Shown: positions 34,477 through 44,387 of the stretch, piece after piece
How the letters are laid out: each line of letters begins with the position of its first letter
How positions within the stretch are numbered: the first letter of the stretch is position 1
From: Pseudomonadales bacterium
GTDB taxonomy: Bacteria; Pseudomonadota; Gammaproteobacteria; Pseudomonadales; UBA7239
Length of the DNA: 64,000 bases
Assembly (NCBI GenBank): GCA_041395665.1
Contig: JAWLAB010000007.1
Location: forward strand, 46,865 to 110,864
Direction of reading: 5' to 3'
The notes under the pieces: model-generated
What the model was told of the DNA's origin: nothing
Database searches by the model: none
What the model saw: the letters and a program-made list of their open reading frames with translations, nothing else
Program-made: the position numbers and the translations under genes

Positions 34477-36384
34477 ATGGGTAAAATTATCGGTATTGAC
34501 CTCGGCACTACTAACTCTTGTGTGGCCGTGTTGGAAGGCGACAAAGTCAAAGTGATCGAAAACGCAGAAGGTGATCGCACCACACCGTCGATTGTCGCGT
34601 TCACGGATGACAGTGAAGTATTGGTCGGTCAAAGCGCAAAACGCCAAGCAGTCACTAATCCATCTAACACTTTATTTGCAGTAAAACGCTTGATTGGTCG
34701 TCGTTTTAAAGACGATGTTGTGCAAAAAGATATCAGCATGGTGCCGTACAAAATTGTTGCAGCAGACAATGGTGATGCGTGGGTAGAAGTGAAAGACGAC
34801 AAAAAAGCGCCGCCACAAATTTCTGCCGAAGTTTTGAAAAAAATGAAAAAAACTGCCGAAGATTATCTCGGTGAAAAAGTAACAGAAGCGGTTATTACCG
34901 TGCCTGCTTACTTCAATGATTCGCAACGACAAGCTACCAAAGATGCTGGCCGTATTGCGGGTTTGGAAGTGAAAAGAATTATCAACGAGCCGACTGCGGC
35001 TGCGCTGGCTTTTGGTATGGATAAAAAAGAAGGTGACCGCAAAATTGCTGTGTACGATTTGGGCGGCGGTACTTTTGATATCTCCATCATCGAAATTGCG
35101 GAAGTCGATGGCGAGCATCAGTTTGAAGTATTGTCTACCAACGGTGACACTTTCCTCGGTGGTGAAGATTTTGACCTCGCGCTGATTGACTACTTGGCAG
35201 AAGAGTTCAAGAAAACGAACAGCATTAATTTGAAAGGTGATCCGTTGGCGATGCAGCGCTTAAAAGAAGCGGCAGAGAAAGCAAAAATTGAATTGTCTTC
35301 TGCGCAACAAACCGAAGTGAACTTACCTTACATCACGGCGGATGCCACAGGCCCTAAACACTTGGTGGTGAAATTATCGCGCGCCAAATTGGAAGCCTTG
35401 GTAGAAGGTTTGGTTGATCGCTCCATGGGGCCATTAAAAACTGCGCTGCAAGACGCTGGTTTGAAAGCCTCTGATATTGAAGATGTGATCTTGGTGGGCG
35501 GTCAAACGCGTATGCCGCTGGTGCAGAAAAAAGTGGCCGATTTCTTCGGTAAAGAGCCGCGTAAAGATGTGAACCCTGATGAAGCGGTGGCAATGGGTGC
35601 TGCGATTCAAGGCGCGGTGTTGTCGGGTGATGTTAAAGATGTGTTGTTGTTGGATGTCACACCGTTGACGCTGGGTATAGAAACCATGGGTGGTGTTGCC
35701 ACGCCATTGATTGAGAAAAACACCACGATTCCTACCAAGAAATCACAAGTATTCTCAACGGCAGATGACAATCAGACAGCAGTGACAATTCATGTCGTGC
35801 AGGGTGAGCGTAAACAGGCTTCGCAAAATAAATCGCTCGGTCGTTTTGATTTGGCCGATATTCCGCCTGCACCTCGCGGTATGCCACAAATCGAAGTGAC
35901 ATTTGATATCGATGCCAACGGTATTTTGAATGTCAGTGCGAAAGACAAAGCGACAGGCAAGCAGCAATCTATCGTCATCAAAGCATCTTCTGGTTTGAGT
36001 GATGACGAGATTCAACAAATGGTGCGCGATGCAGAAGCGAATGCTGAAGCGGACAAAAAGTTTGAAGAGATCGTGTCTGCACGCAATATGGCTGAAGGCT
36101 TGGCACACGCTACGCGTAAAACTTTGACAGAAGCAGGCGACAAGGCGACTGCTGATGAAAAAGAAGCCATCGAGTCTGCTTTGAAAGAAGTGGATGAAGC
36201 GGTGAAGACGGATGACAAAGATCGCATCGATGCAGCGGTGCAAAAATTGTCGGAAGCTTCTTCTGGTCTTGCACAAAAAATGTATGCAGATGCCGCAGCG
36301 CAACAGCAGGACGGTGATGCAGGGCAGCAAGGTGGCGGTGACGATGTGGTTGACGCTGAGTTCGAAGAAGTCAAAGACAAGTAA
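34477..36384 (+). CDS. dnaK: Molecular chaperone DnaK (Hsp70)
   Basis: A 635-residue Hsp70. It begins GKIIGIDLGTTNSCVAVLEG. The phosphate-2 motif is AVYDLGGGTFDISIIEI, the adenosine motif is VILVGGQTRMPLVQKKV, and the linker/substrate domain starts VKDVLLLDVTPLTLGIETMG. The lid ends in GDDVVDAEFEEVKDK, the conserved EEVKD-like C-terminal tail. It folds proteins with GrpE and DnaJ, whose genes flank it. Confidence 0.99.
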   Translation: MGKIIGIDLGTTNSCVAVLEGDKVKVIENAEGDRTTPSIVAFTDDSEVLVGQSAKRQAVTNPSNTLFAVKRLIGRRFKDDVVQKDISMVPYKIVAADNGDAWVEVKDDKKAPPQISAEVLKKMKKTAEDYLGEKVTEAVITVPAYFNDSQRQATKDAGRIAGLEVKRIINEPTAAALAFGMDKKEGDRKIAVYDLGGGTFDISIIEIAEVDGEHQFEVLSTNGDTFLGGEDFDLALIDYLAEEFKKTNSINLKGDPLAMQRLKEAAEKAKIELSSAQQTEVNLPYITADATGPKHLVVKLSRAKLEALVEGLVDRSMGPLKTALQDAGLKASDIEDVILVGGQTRMPLVQKKVADFFGKEPRKDVNPDEAVAMGAAIQGAVLSGDVKDVLLLDVTPLTLGIETMGGVATPLIEKNTTIPTKKSQVFSTADDNQTAVTIHVVQGERKQASQNKSLGRFDLADIPPAPRGMPQIEVTFDIDANGILNVSAKDKATGKQQSIVIKASSGLSDDEIQQMVRDAEANAEADKKFEEIVSARNMAEGLAHATRKTLTEAGDKATADEKEAIESALKEVDEAVKTDDKDRIDAAVQKLSEASSGLAQKMYADAAAQQQDGDAGQQGGGDDVVDAEFEEVKDK

Positions 36385-36404
36385 TACCGATTGTTGAGAT
36401 AAAA

Positions 36405-36438
36405 AACACAGAGCGCGGCATGTCCGCGCTTTTGTGTT
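36405..36438 (+). terminator. Hairpin between dnaK and dnaJ (terminator or attenuator)
   Basis: AGCGCGG (36412-36418) pairs with CCGCGCT (36424-36430) around a CATGT loop, followed by TTT. An outer AACACA/TGTGTT arm extends the stem. The short T run suggests partial termination, which would leave dnaJ less expressed than dnaK. Confidence 0.55.
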
Positions 36439-36460
36439 CATAGATGCAGAGAGAAAAATC

Positions 36461-37588
36461 ATGGCTAAACGCGATTACTACGAAGTGCTAGGCGTGAAAC
36501 GCGACGCAAGCGCTGATGAAATTAAAAAAGCTTATCGTCGCATCGCGATGAAGTTTCATCCTGATCGCAATCCCGATAACAAAGAAGCTGAAGAGAAATT
36601 TAAGGAAGCGGCAGAAGCTAACGAAATTCTCAGCGATGAACAAAAGCGCGCCGCTTACGATCGCATGGGTCATGCAGCCTTTGAACAGGGTGGCATGGGC
36701 GGCGGTGGAGCAGGTGCGGGCGGCTTTGGCGATATTTTCGGCGATGTATTTGGCGATATTTTTGGTGGCGGCGGTCGCGGTCGTTCACGCGGCGGCCCAC
36801 AGCGCGGTTCGGATTTGCGCTACAACTTGGATGTCAGCTTGGAAGAAGCGGTACACGGCACGACCACCAAGATCCGCATTCCTACTTTGGCATCCTGCAA
36901 AACTTGCGACGGCTCTGGCGCAAAAGCCGGTAGCAAGCCGGTCACTTGCGGCACTTGCGGTGGCGCAGGGCAAGTGCGCATTCAGCAAGGCTTTTTTACC
37001 GTGCAGCAAACCTGCCGCGCTTGCGGCGGTCGCGGCACCACCATCAGTGACCCTTGTGGTACTTGCCACGGTCAGGGGCGCATCGAAGAAGAAAAAACGC
37101 TGTCGGTCAAAATCCCGCCTGGTGTCGATAACGGCGATCGCATTCGTCTGACGGGCGAAGGCGAGGCGGGTACTTTGGGTGGGCCGAATGGCGATTTGTA
37201 TGTGCAGGTGAATGTGCGTCCGCACAAGATTTTCGAGCGCGAAGGCAAAAACTTGTACTGCGAAGTGCCGATCAGTTTTGTCGATGCCGCGCTCGGCGGC
37301 GAGATCGAGGTGCCTACGCTAGATGGAAAAGTGATGCTGAAAGTGCCGGAAGAAACACAGACCGGCAAGCTGTTCCGTTTGCGTGGCAAAGGTGTTGCGC
37401 CAGTGCGCGGTGGCGGCGTTGGCGATTTGATTTGCAAAGTGGTAGTGGAAACGCCAGTCAAACTGAGCAAGCAGCAGAAAGATATTCTGCGTCAGTTCCA
37501 AGCATCTACCGAAGGTGCACAGCACTCGCCGCGTAAAAGCTCTTGGTTCGATGGTGTGAAATCATTCTTTGACGATCATAAACCTTAA
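36461..37588 (+). CDS. dnaJ: Co-chaperone DnaJ (Hsp40)
   Basis: A 375-residue type I Hsp40. The ATG at 36461 starts MAKRDYYEVLGVKRDASADE; the longer frame adds unrelated residues. The J domain carries HPD (MKFHPDRNPDN). A Gly/Phe-rich region follows (FGDIFGDVFGDIFGGGG). Four zinc-finger CxxCxGxG motifs are visible: CKTCDGSG, CGTCGGAG, CRACGGRG and CGTCHGQG. It delivers substrates to DnaK and stimulates its ATPase. Confidence 0.99.
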   Translation: MAKRDYYEVLGVKRDASADEIKKAYRRIAMKFHPDRNPDNKEAEEKFKEAAEANEILSDEQKRAAYDRMGHAAFEQGGMGGGGAGAGGFGDIFGDVFGDIFGGGGRGRSRGGPQRGSDLRYNLDVSLEEAVHGTTTKIRIPTLASCKTCDGSGAKAGSKPVTCGTCGGAGQVRIQQGFFTVQQTCRACGGRGTTISDPCGTCHGQGRIEEEKTLSVKIPPGVDNGDRIRLTGEGEAGTLGGPNGDLYVQVNVRPHKIFEREGKNLYCEVPISFVDAALGGEIEVPTLDGKVMLKVPEETQTGKLFRLRGKGVAPVRGGGVGDLICKVVVETPVKLSKQQKDILRQFQASTEGAQHSPRKSSWFDGVKSFFDDHKP

Positions 37589-37672
37589 TCCGCAGTGCGC
37601 GGTTTGGCTGTCTCGGCAGTGGATCTGGGGCTATAATTCGCGCGCCTGTTTCCCACCCTCTGGAGGTGTTCT

Positions 37673-38080
37673 GTGAAATTATTGATCAAAGCCTTTTCTC
37701 TTTCTGCTGTGTTAGCCACTGTAGTTGCCGTCGCTTCCGTACAGGCGGAAGACAAGAGCGCAGCCAATACCGCGCCCGTTGGACAAACTTGCTTGCAAGG
37801 CCAAGCTTGTGCAGCAGCGGCCACCGCCAGCGCTGGCGGTGCACCGAGATCGGGAGAAGAGGTTTACAAAAAATCTTGCATAACTTGTCACGGTGCCGGT
37901 GTTGCTGGTGCGCCTAAAGCACATGACGACGCAGCTTGGGCGCCACGCGTAGCGAAAGGTAAGGATACGCTGTACAAGCATGCTGAAGTGGGCTTTAACG
38001 CTATGCCACCAAAAGGCTTGTGCATGGATTGCTCTAGCGATGAGCTGAAAGCGGCTGTGGACTTCATGCTAGGCAAGTAA
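37673..38080 (+). CDS. Cytochrome c5 family periplasmic monoheme protein
   Basis: A 135-residue protein with an N-terminal signal peptide (LLIKAFSLSAVLATVVAVAS, cleavage near VQAED). The heme-binding C-I-T-C-H is in YKKSCITCHGAGVAGAPKAH. The methionine ligand region is GFNAMPPKG. The extra cysteine pair LCMDCSSDEL is characteristic of cytochrome c5, where it forms a disulfide. It likely carries electrons to an oxidase in the periplasm. A strong terminator follows. Confidence 0.92.
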   Translation: MKLLIKAFSLSAVLATVVAVASVQAEDKSAANTAPVGQTCLQGQACAAAATASAGGAPRSGEEVYKKSCITCHGAGVAGAPKAHDDAAWAPRVAKGKDTLYKHAEVGFNAMPPKGLCMDCSSDELKAAVDFMLGK

Positions 38081-38103
38081 AATCTTGCTGAATCGGTTCT
38101 AAA

Positions 38104-38130
38104 GCGCCCCGTTTATCGGGGCGTTTTTGT
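38104..38130 (+). terminator. Rho-independent terminator after the cytochrome c5 gene
   Basis: CGCCCCG (38105-38111) and CGGGGCG (38117-38123) form a perfect 7-bp stem with a TTTAT loop, followed by TTTTTG. It ends the cytochrome transcript before the ATPase gene. Confidence 0.9.
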
Positions 38131-38221
38131 TTGTATCCGCGTCGCATTTCTTTGTCTTGCGCTGGTACAGTAGACGGCAGCAACCTTCCAAATATGGGTG
38201 CTGAAAAATCAAGGAGTATGC

Positions 38222-40015
38222 ATGAGTAACGCCGCGAAAGTTCGAGCGCCGGAGCGTTTGTTGGATTTACGCAACACGCTGGACGATTTAGTCGCCGATG
38301 GTTTGATGGATAAACGCGATGCCAATTTTTTATCTGGCACGCCGCGTTCTCGTGAAAATGCACTGCTGCATCCGATTACTTTTATTGCCAAAATGAATTT
38401 GCAAGATCAGCAGCGAGCAGGCAAGTTGTTGGATGAAGAGCGTCTGGCGCGTTGGATGGCAGAAAAATCGGATCAAACCTATTTTCATATTGATCCTCTC
38501 AAAATTGATGCCAGTAAAGTCACAGAGTTGATGTCTTTTGCCTTCGCTAAACGCCATCAAATTTTGTGCGTGGGTATTAGCAAAGAGGAGATGGTTGTAG
38601 CGAGTTCGCAACCTTGGATTTATGCGTGGGAGGATGACCTTAAACATATTGCGCGTCGAGAAATTCGCCGTGTGGTGGTGAAGCCAAGCGAGCTGTCGCG
38701 TTACACCGTGGAATTTTATTCCTTGGCAAAGTCTGTTTCGGATGCTACCGATACGGATTACGGCAATAAATTTGGTATTGGCAATTTTGAACAGCTGCTC
38801 AAATTGTCGGAATTAAAAGATCCGGAGGCAAACGATCAACACATCATCAATATTGTGGATTGGATGCTGCAATACGCTTATGCACAACGCGCCAGTGATA
38901 TTCATATCGAACCACGGCGTGAAGTGGGTAAAGTGCGTTTTCGTATTGATGGTGTTTTGCATCAAGTGTATGAATTGCCAGCGCGCGTGATGATTGCTGT
39001 CACCAGTCGCTTAAAAATTCTCGGCCGCATGAATATTGCTGAAAAGCGCAAACCGCAAGATGGCCGTATCAAAACACAAAAACCAGACGGTAGTGAAGTC
39101 GAGTTGCGTATGTCGGTCTTGCCAACTGCATTCGGCGAAAAATTGGTAATGCGAATTTTTGATCCAGAAATTTTGGTAAAAACTTTTCCAGAATTAGGGC
39201 TGATCAACGAGGATTTAAAACGCTGGACACAATTGATCAATCAGCCCAATGGGATTTTGTTGGTTACAGGACCAACTGGTTCCGGTAAAACCACCACGCT
39301 CTATTCCTCGTTAAAGCAAATTGCAACACCAGAAGTGAATGTGTCGACGATCGAAGATCCCATCGAAATGGTGGAAGAAGCATTTAACCAAATGCAAGTG
39401 AATCGCGCGGTTGATTTAGATTTTGCTGTGGGTGTACGCACGCTGATGCGACAAGATCCAGACATCATCATGATTGGTGAGATTCGTGATCAAGAAACAG
39501 CGGATATGGCAGTGCAAGCGGCGATGACAGGGCATTTAGTGTTGTCGACACTGCATACCAATGATGCACCGAGCTCGGTTTCGCGTTTGCTGGATTTAGG
39601 TGTGCCGTCTTATTTATTGCGCTCAGTTATGCTCGGTGTAATGGCGCAGCGTTTGGTGCGTCGTTTATGTGTGCATTGCAAAGAAGAAACAGAAGTCAGT
39701 GAGGAGGCGTGGAAGTCGTTAACTGCGCCGTGGAAGGTGTCTGTACCTGCGCGTTGCTTTAAACCGGTTGGTTGTTTGGAGTGCAGAAATACGGGCTACA
39801 AAGGGCGCGAAGGTATTTACGAAATCATGCTGTTTACCGATGAAATAAAAATGATGATTGGTGACAAAGTAGATATCAATCAAATTCGACAGCAGGCAAT
39901 GCGTGAAGGTATGCGTACGCTGCGCTTATCTGGCGCGCAGAAAGTAGCTTCAGGACTCACAACGGTTGAAGAGGTAATGCGTGTTGCGCCTGCATTGGAT
40001 CGATTTAACGGATGA
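38222..40015 (+). CDS. GspE/PilB-family secretion ATPase
   Basis: A 597-residue ATPase. Start ATG 38222 has AAGGAG just upstream. The N-terminal ~190 residues contain a MshEN/GspE-N-like domain (TYFHIDPLKIDASKVTELMS). The C-terminal motor has the family entry region YAQRASDIHIEPRREVGKVR, Walker A GPTGSGKTTTLYSSL, the Asp box STIEDPIEMVEE, Walker B PDIIMIGEIRDQET and a His box GHLVLSTLHTNDAPS. The zinc-binding CxxC pairs of PilB/GspE are present: CVHCKEE and GCLECRNTGYKG. It could power type IV pilus extension or type II secretion. No pilC, pilD or gsp gene is adjacent. The stop overlaps the glnE start. Confidence 0.92.
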   Translation: MSNAAKVRAPERLLDLRNTLDDLVADGLMDKRDANFLSGTPRSRENALLHPITFIAKMNLQDQQRAGKLLDEERLARWMAEKSDQTYFHIDPLKIDASKVTELMSFAFAKRHQILCVGISKEEMVVASSQPWIYAWEDDLKHIARREIRRVVVKPSELSRYTVEFYSLAKSVSDATDTDYGNKFGIGNFEQLLKLSELKDPEANDQHIINIVDWMLQYAYAQRASDIHIEPRREVGKVRFRIDGVLHQVYELPARVMIAVTSRLKILGRMNIAEKRKPQDGRIKTQKPDGSEVELRMSVLPTAFGEKLVMRIFDPEILVKTFPELGLINEDLKRWTQLINQPNGILLVTGPTGSGKTTTLYSSLKQIATPEVNVSTIEDPIEMVEEAFNQMQVNRAVDLDFAVGVRTLMRQDPDIIMIGEIRDQETADMAVQAAMTGHLVLSTLHTNDAPSSVSRLLDLGVPSYLLRSVMLGVMAQRLVRRLCVHCKEETEVSEEAWKSLTAPWKVSVPARCFKPVGCLECRNTGYKGREGIYEIMLFTDEIKMMIGDKVDINQIRQQAMREGMRTLRLSGAQKVASGLTTVEEVMRVAPALDRFNG

Positions 40016-42902
40016 AGCTAGGAAAAAATATACCGGAATGGTTGCAAACGGAGTTTGAAAGAAAACAGGAACAATTTGTTAATGTTCTAAATGATGAACA
40101 GTGCGCGCAATTTTCTGCATTGCAGTCTGATGTTGTTTTTGTGCAAGAGTTAACAGCGGTTTTCTTGGGTAGCGAGTTCTTTTTTGAGAGCAGCTTGCGT
40201 CATCCAGATAGATTTTTTGCATTGTTTTTCGATGATGGCGCAGGGAGGCTAGTCGATCAGCAGCCTGACTATGCGTCTCTCGCCCAATCAATGGCTGAGT
40301 TTTTGTTGCAAGCGCAGAGCGAAGATGAACTGATGCATGTGCTGCGCGTTTTTCGTCAGCGGCAGATGATGCGTATTATTTGGCGCGATATCACGCGCCG
40401 CGCAGAAACACTGGCAACCACGGCAGCGCTGACGGTGCTGGCGGATGTCTGTATTCAAACAGCGGTGGATTTTCTCTATCAGCGAGCGTGTGTGGAATGG
40501 GGAACGCCCATCGGCGCACAAAGTGGAGAGTCGCAGTCATTGCTCGTTCTCGGTATGGGAAAGCTCGGTGCGTTTGAGCTAAATCTTTCATCCGATATTG
40601 ATTTGATTTTTGCCTACGATGAAAGCGGTGAAACACAAGGTAAGCCGCGCAGTACTCAATGCGTTTTTGCAAATTAGAGGTCAAAAAGTGACTGGAATTA
40701 ACGGATAAAAAAACCACGGACGGTTTTACATTTTGTATTTCGTGTTGATATGCGTCTGCGTCCTTATCAGTGACGGCATGGCGTTGGCGTTGAATTACGA
40801 TGCAATGAACGGTATTACGGCGGGGACGCAGTCGGGAACGCTACGCCATGATTAAGAGGTTCAGTTGGTGGCATGGCGATGCCAAATAAACAACGCAGTG
40901 ATCAGATGTTGCGCCGCTTTACTTTCCGTCGCTATTTGGATTTTTCTTCGATTGATGCGCTGCGTGATCTTAAACGACAAATTGAGCGCGAAGTAGCTAA
41001 AAAAGGTATGGCCGACAATGTCAAATTAGGTGCTGGTGGCATTCGAGAAGTTGAATTTATCGTACAGATGTTCCAGTTGATTCACGGTGGTCGTGATAGT
41101 GATTTGCAACCGTCTCCAGTGATCAATATGTTGGAGCAATTGGGCAGCAAAGGATTTCTATCGGTAGAAGAAGTAGCTGTGTTGCGAGAGGCGTACTTGT
41201 TTGCGCCAATGTTGAGCCTTATTGCAAGCGTGGCGTGATGAGCAGACGCAAAGTTTACCGAAGAATTGCAGCAACAAATACATGGCAGCAGCTGTTAGTT
41301 TTAGCAGTTATGAAGAGTTTTATGCTGCTCTACAAATACACCGTACACATGTACAGCGTATTTTAAAAAGCGTGGTGCGCCACCAGCTGAAGGCAGTAGC
41401 GGAAAATGACGCATGGACATTGGCAACAAGGGGATGCTGCAGGATGATCTTAATGTAAGAAGAGTGGTTAAGCGGGCTTTTCTAATTTGGTATTGCAGAA
41501 AAAAGTTTATGGAAGAACGACAAGTATTGCTGGATTATGTGAAAGTCGAGCAAGACTAAACCGTTTTATTATTGCCTGCACGAAAGCACTATCAGTCGAA
41601 AATCCTGCGGTAGTTTTTGATCGCTTGTTACCCTTATTAAAAGCAGTTTTACGCCGCTCATCATACTTGGTACTGTTACTAGAAAATCCACAAGCATTAA
41701 AACAATTAGTTCTTTTGGTGCGTTCAAGCACATGGATTGCAGAGCAATTAGCAGAATGGCCTGTATTACTCGATGAACTGATTGATATCCGCAATTTGTA
41801 TCGTGATATTGCGCCATCGCGTGAAGATTTGTCGAGTTTATTGCGTCAACACATGTTGCGCATCCCAGAAGATGATTTGGAAGCGCAAATGGAAGCGCTG
41901 CGCCAATTCAAGCTCGCACACAGTTTGCGCGCAGCGGCGTGTGAAGTAACAGGGCGTTTACAGTTGATGAAAGTCAGCGATTACTTAACTTTCATGGCAG
42001 AAACAATTTTAGATTTTGTTTTGCGTTTGGCTTGGCGCTTGTTGGTAGAGAAGCACGGTGTACCCTATTTGGATGTAAACATCGCCAGCGATCTTGGTTT
42101 TATTGTTATCGGCTATGGAAAAATGGGTGGATTGGAATTGGGTCACGGTTCCGATTTGGATTTGGTTTTTATTCACGCGGGCAGCAGCGGTGAAACGCAA
42201 GCGGATACGAGTATTGGTCAAACAGCTATCGAGAACGGTATATTTTTTACGCGTCTCGGCCAGCGCATTATTCATATACTCGGCACGCGTATGATGAATG
42301 GTATTTTGTACGAAGTGGATATGCGTTTGCGCCCATCCGGCAATTCGGGTTTGTTGGTAGCGAGCTTAAACAGTTTTGAACGCTATCAAGAAAAAGATGC
42401 ATGGACTTGGGAACATCAAGCCTTGACACGCACACGCGTTGTCGCCGGTGATGCGTTGCTGGCAAAACATTTTTCCGATGTGCGTGGAAAAGTGTTAGGG
42501 CGGGAGCGCGACATCGAACAATTGCGCCGCGATGTGGTCGAGATGCGCGAAAAAATGCGCGCGCAATTGGATAAAAGTGACGCGCAGCATTTTGATTTGA
42601 AGCACGGCGTGGGCGGCATCGTCGATCTGGAATTTATCGTGCAGTTCAGTGTGTTGGCGAGTGGATATAAGCATCCCAATTTACTGATCTGGCCGGATAA
42701 TATCCGCATCCTCGAACAGATGGCGATTAGTGCGCTGATGACTAACGAGCAGGCCGAGGCGTTAATGGAAGCCTACCGCCGCCTGCGCGCGCGAGGGCAT
42801 CGTCGCACCCTGCTCGGTGAGCCGACTTTGATTGGTGTTGATGAGCTGCTGCCTGAGCGAGAAACCGTGAGGGAGGCGTGGCACAGCATTCTGGGAGCGT
42901 AA
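40012..42902 (+). pseudogene. glnE: Glutamine synthetase adenylyltransferase/removase GlnE, multiply frameshifted
   Basis: The whole stretch has the length of GlnE (about 964 codons), but the frame changes several times. Piece A (40012 to about 40650) ends in the nucleotidyltransferase motif LVLGMGKLGAFELNLSSDID. Between 40650 and 40870 GlnE-like residues (GQKVTGI, KTTDGF, FRVDMRLRPY, MALALNYDAM) hop between frames, needing at least four indels. Piece B (40873-41205) contains GAGGIREVEFIVQMFQLIHG. Piece C (41222 to about 41430) starts QAWRDEQTQSLP. Piece D (41487-42902) carries the second catalytic domain (VIGYGKMGGLELGHGSDLDL) and the end. The enzyme controls glutamine synthetase by adenylylation. 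Either the gene is freshly decayed or this region is poorly sequenced. Confidence 0.92.
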
Positions 42903-42950
42903 AAACTCCTATAATGTGCGCCCGCTGTAAACACTCTCGGAGTTCCTGAT

Positions 42951-43877
42951 ATGAGCATGTCAGATCGCGATGGCCTGATCTGGTTCGATGGCAAACTGGT
43001 TCCTTGGCGCGACGCCAAAGTCCATGTCCTCACCCACACCTTGCACTACGGCATGGGCGTGTTCGAGGGTGTGCGTGCTTACGAAACCGAGTCGAAAGGC
43101 ACTTGTATTTTCCGCTTGCAGGAACACACCGATCGCCTATTTGATTCCGCCAAAATCATGAACATGCAGATTCCGTTTACCAAAGACGAAATCAATGAAG
43201 CGCAACGCGCGGCAGTGCGAGAAAACAATCTGCCTTCTGCTTACATTCGCCCGATGGTGTTTTACGGATCGGAAGCGATGGGTCTGCGCGCCAAAGGTTT
43301 GACCGTGCATGTCATCGTCGCCGCGTGGTCGTGGGGCGCGTACATGGGTGATGAAGCGCTGCAAAACGGCATTAAAGTGCGCACCAGTTCCTACACGCGT
43401 CACCATGTCAATATTTCGATGACGCGCGCCAAAGCCAACGGTCACTACATCAATTCCATGTTGGCGTTGAATGAAGCGCTGTCTGGCGGTGCGGAAGAAG
43501 CGTTGCTGTTGGATCCTGAAGGTTATGTCGCCGAAGGCTCTGGCGAGAATATTTTTATCGTGCGCAATGGTGTGATTTACACGCCGGAATTGACCGCGTG
43601 TTTGAACGGCATCACGCGTGACACTATTTTCCATCTCGCCAAAGAAATCGGTTGTGAAGTGGTAGAAAAACGCATCACACGCGATGAAGTGTATATCGCC
43701 GATGAAGCGTTCTTCACTGGCACTGCTGCAGAAGTGACACCGATTCGTGAATTGGATGGGCGCAGCATTGGCACAGGCAAACGCGGACCGATCACAGAAA
43801 AATTACAGAGCTTGTATTTCGATCAAGTGAAAGGTCGCCGCAGTCAGTTCTCGCAATGGCTATCGCCGGTGAAGTGA
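42951..43877 (+). CDS. ilvE: Branched-chain-amino-acid aminotransferase
   Basis: A 308-residue fold-type IV PLP enzyme. Blocks are GLIWFDGKLVPWRDAKVHVL, HTLHYGMGVFEGVRAYET, a PLP-lysine region MTRAKANGHYINSMLALNEA, and EGYVAEGSGENIFIVRNGVI with TGTAAEVTPIRELDGR. It transfers the last amino group in Ile, Leu and Val synthesis. The glnE-ilvE-waaF order is conserved in Pseudomonas, but here a PIN toxin gene has come in between ilvE and waaF. Confidence 0.98.
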   Translation: MSMSDRDGLIWFDGKLVPWRDAKVHVLTHTLHYGMGVFEGVRAYETESKGTCIFRLQEHTDRLFDSAKIMNMQIPFTKDEINEAQRAAVRENNLPSAYIRPMVFYGSEAMGLRAKGLTVHVIVAAWSWGAYMGDEALQNGIKVRTSSYTRHHVNISMTRAKANGHYINSMLALNEALSGGAEEALLLDPEGYVAEGSGENIFIVRNGVIYTPELTACLNGITRDTIFHLAKEIGCEVVEKRITRDEVYIADEAFFTGTAAEVTPIRELDGRSIGTGKRGPITEKLQSLYFDQVKGRRSQFSQWLSPVK

Positions 43878-43969
43878 GTGGCAATTCTTGGAAGCAGCGA
43901 AAAAGTCAGCCGCTGGTGTTGGGCGGGCTGTCTATCAGTCAGCTCGTGCTCAATGAGAGGGATGGCTGA
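43874..43969 (+). pseudogene. Antitoxin C-terminal remnant before the PIN toxin gene
   Basis: A 31-codon frame overlapping the ilvE stop and the PIN gene start reads WKQRKSQPLVLGGLSISQLV followed by LNERDG. The PLVLGG-x(7)-L-x(3)-R-D pattern is like the toxin-binding tail of Phd/AbrB-type antitoxins. There is no DNA-binding N-terminal domain, because upstream of this point the sequence is ilvE. The 8-nt overlap with the PIN gene is typical of toxin-antitoxin pairs. It appears to be what is left of an antitoxin after insertion or deletion at the ilvE end. Confidence 0.4.
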
Positions 43970-44387
43970 CATTGTGAGGATATTTTTTGATTCCTCCGCT
44001 TTCGCCAAACGCTATGTGAGTGAGGCGGGAACAGACGATGTGTTGTCCTTGTGTCAGCAAGCGACGGAGTTGTGCCTGTCTGCTATCGCTATTCCTGAAT
44101 TGGTATCAGCGTTTTGTCGTTTGCAACGAGAAGGGCATATCACCATGGTGCAATATCAAGCACTCAAGAAAAATTTATTGCTAGATATTGCTGATGCCGC
44201 TGTTTGTGATTTAACACCGACAGTGATGCGGCACACTTTATTGAGTCTTGAAGAAAATAATTTGCGCGCCATGGATGCTATTCATGTTGGTTCCGCACTG
44301 GCATTGCAAGTTGATCGGTTTGTGACGGCGGATGTGCGGCAATTAAATGCTGCGAAACAAATGGGCTTGCAGGTGTTTCATGTCTAG
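43962..44387 (+). CDS. PIN-domain ribonuclease toxin (VapC-like), orphan
   Basis: A 141-residue PIN protein starting MADIVRIFFDSSAFAKRYV with the first acidic residue in FFDSSA. Further PIN acidic positions lie in SAIAIPELVSAF, RAMDAIHVGSAL and RFVTADVRQLNAA. VapC-type toxins cut tRNA or rRNA when not held by their antitoxin. No complete antitoxin precedes it, only a 31-codon remnant. It ends 8 nt inside waaF. ATG 43962 was chosen because the upstream codons are the antitoxin remnant in another frame. Confidence 0.82.
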   Translation: MADIVRIFFDSSAFAKRYVSEAGTDDVLSLCQQATELCLSAIAIPELVSAFCRLQREGHITMVQYQALKKNLLLDIADAAVCDLTPTVMRHTLLSLEENNLRAMDAIHVGSALALQVDRFVTADVRQLNAAKQMGLQVFHV

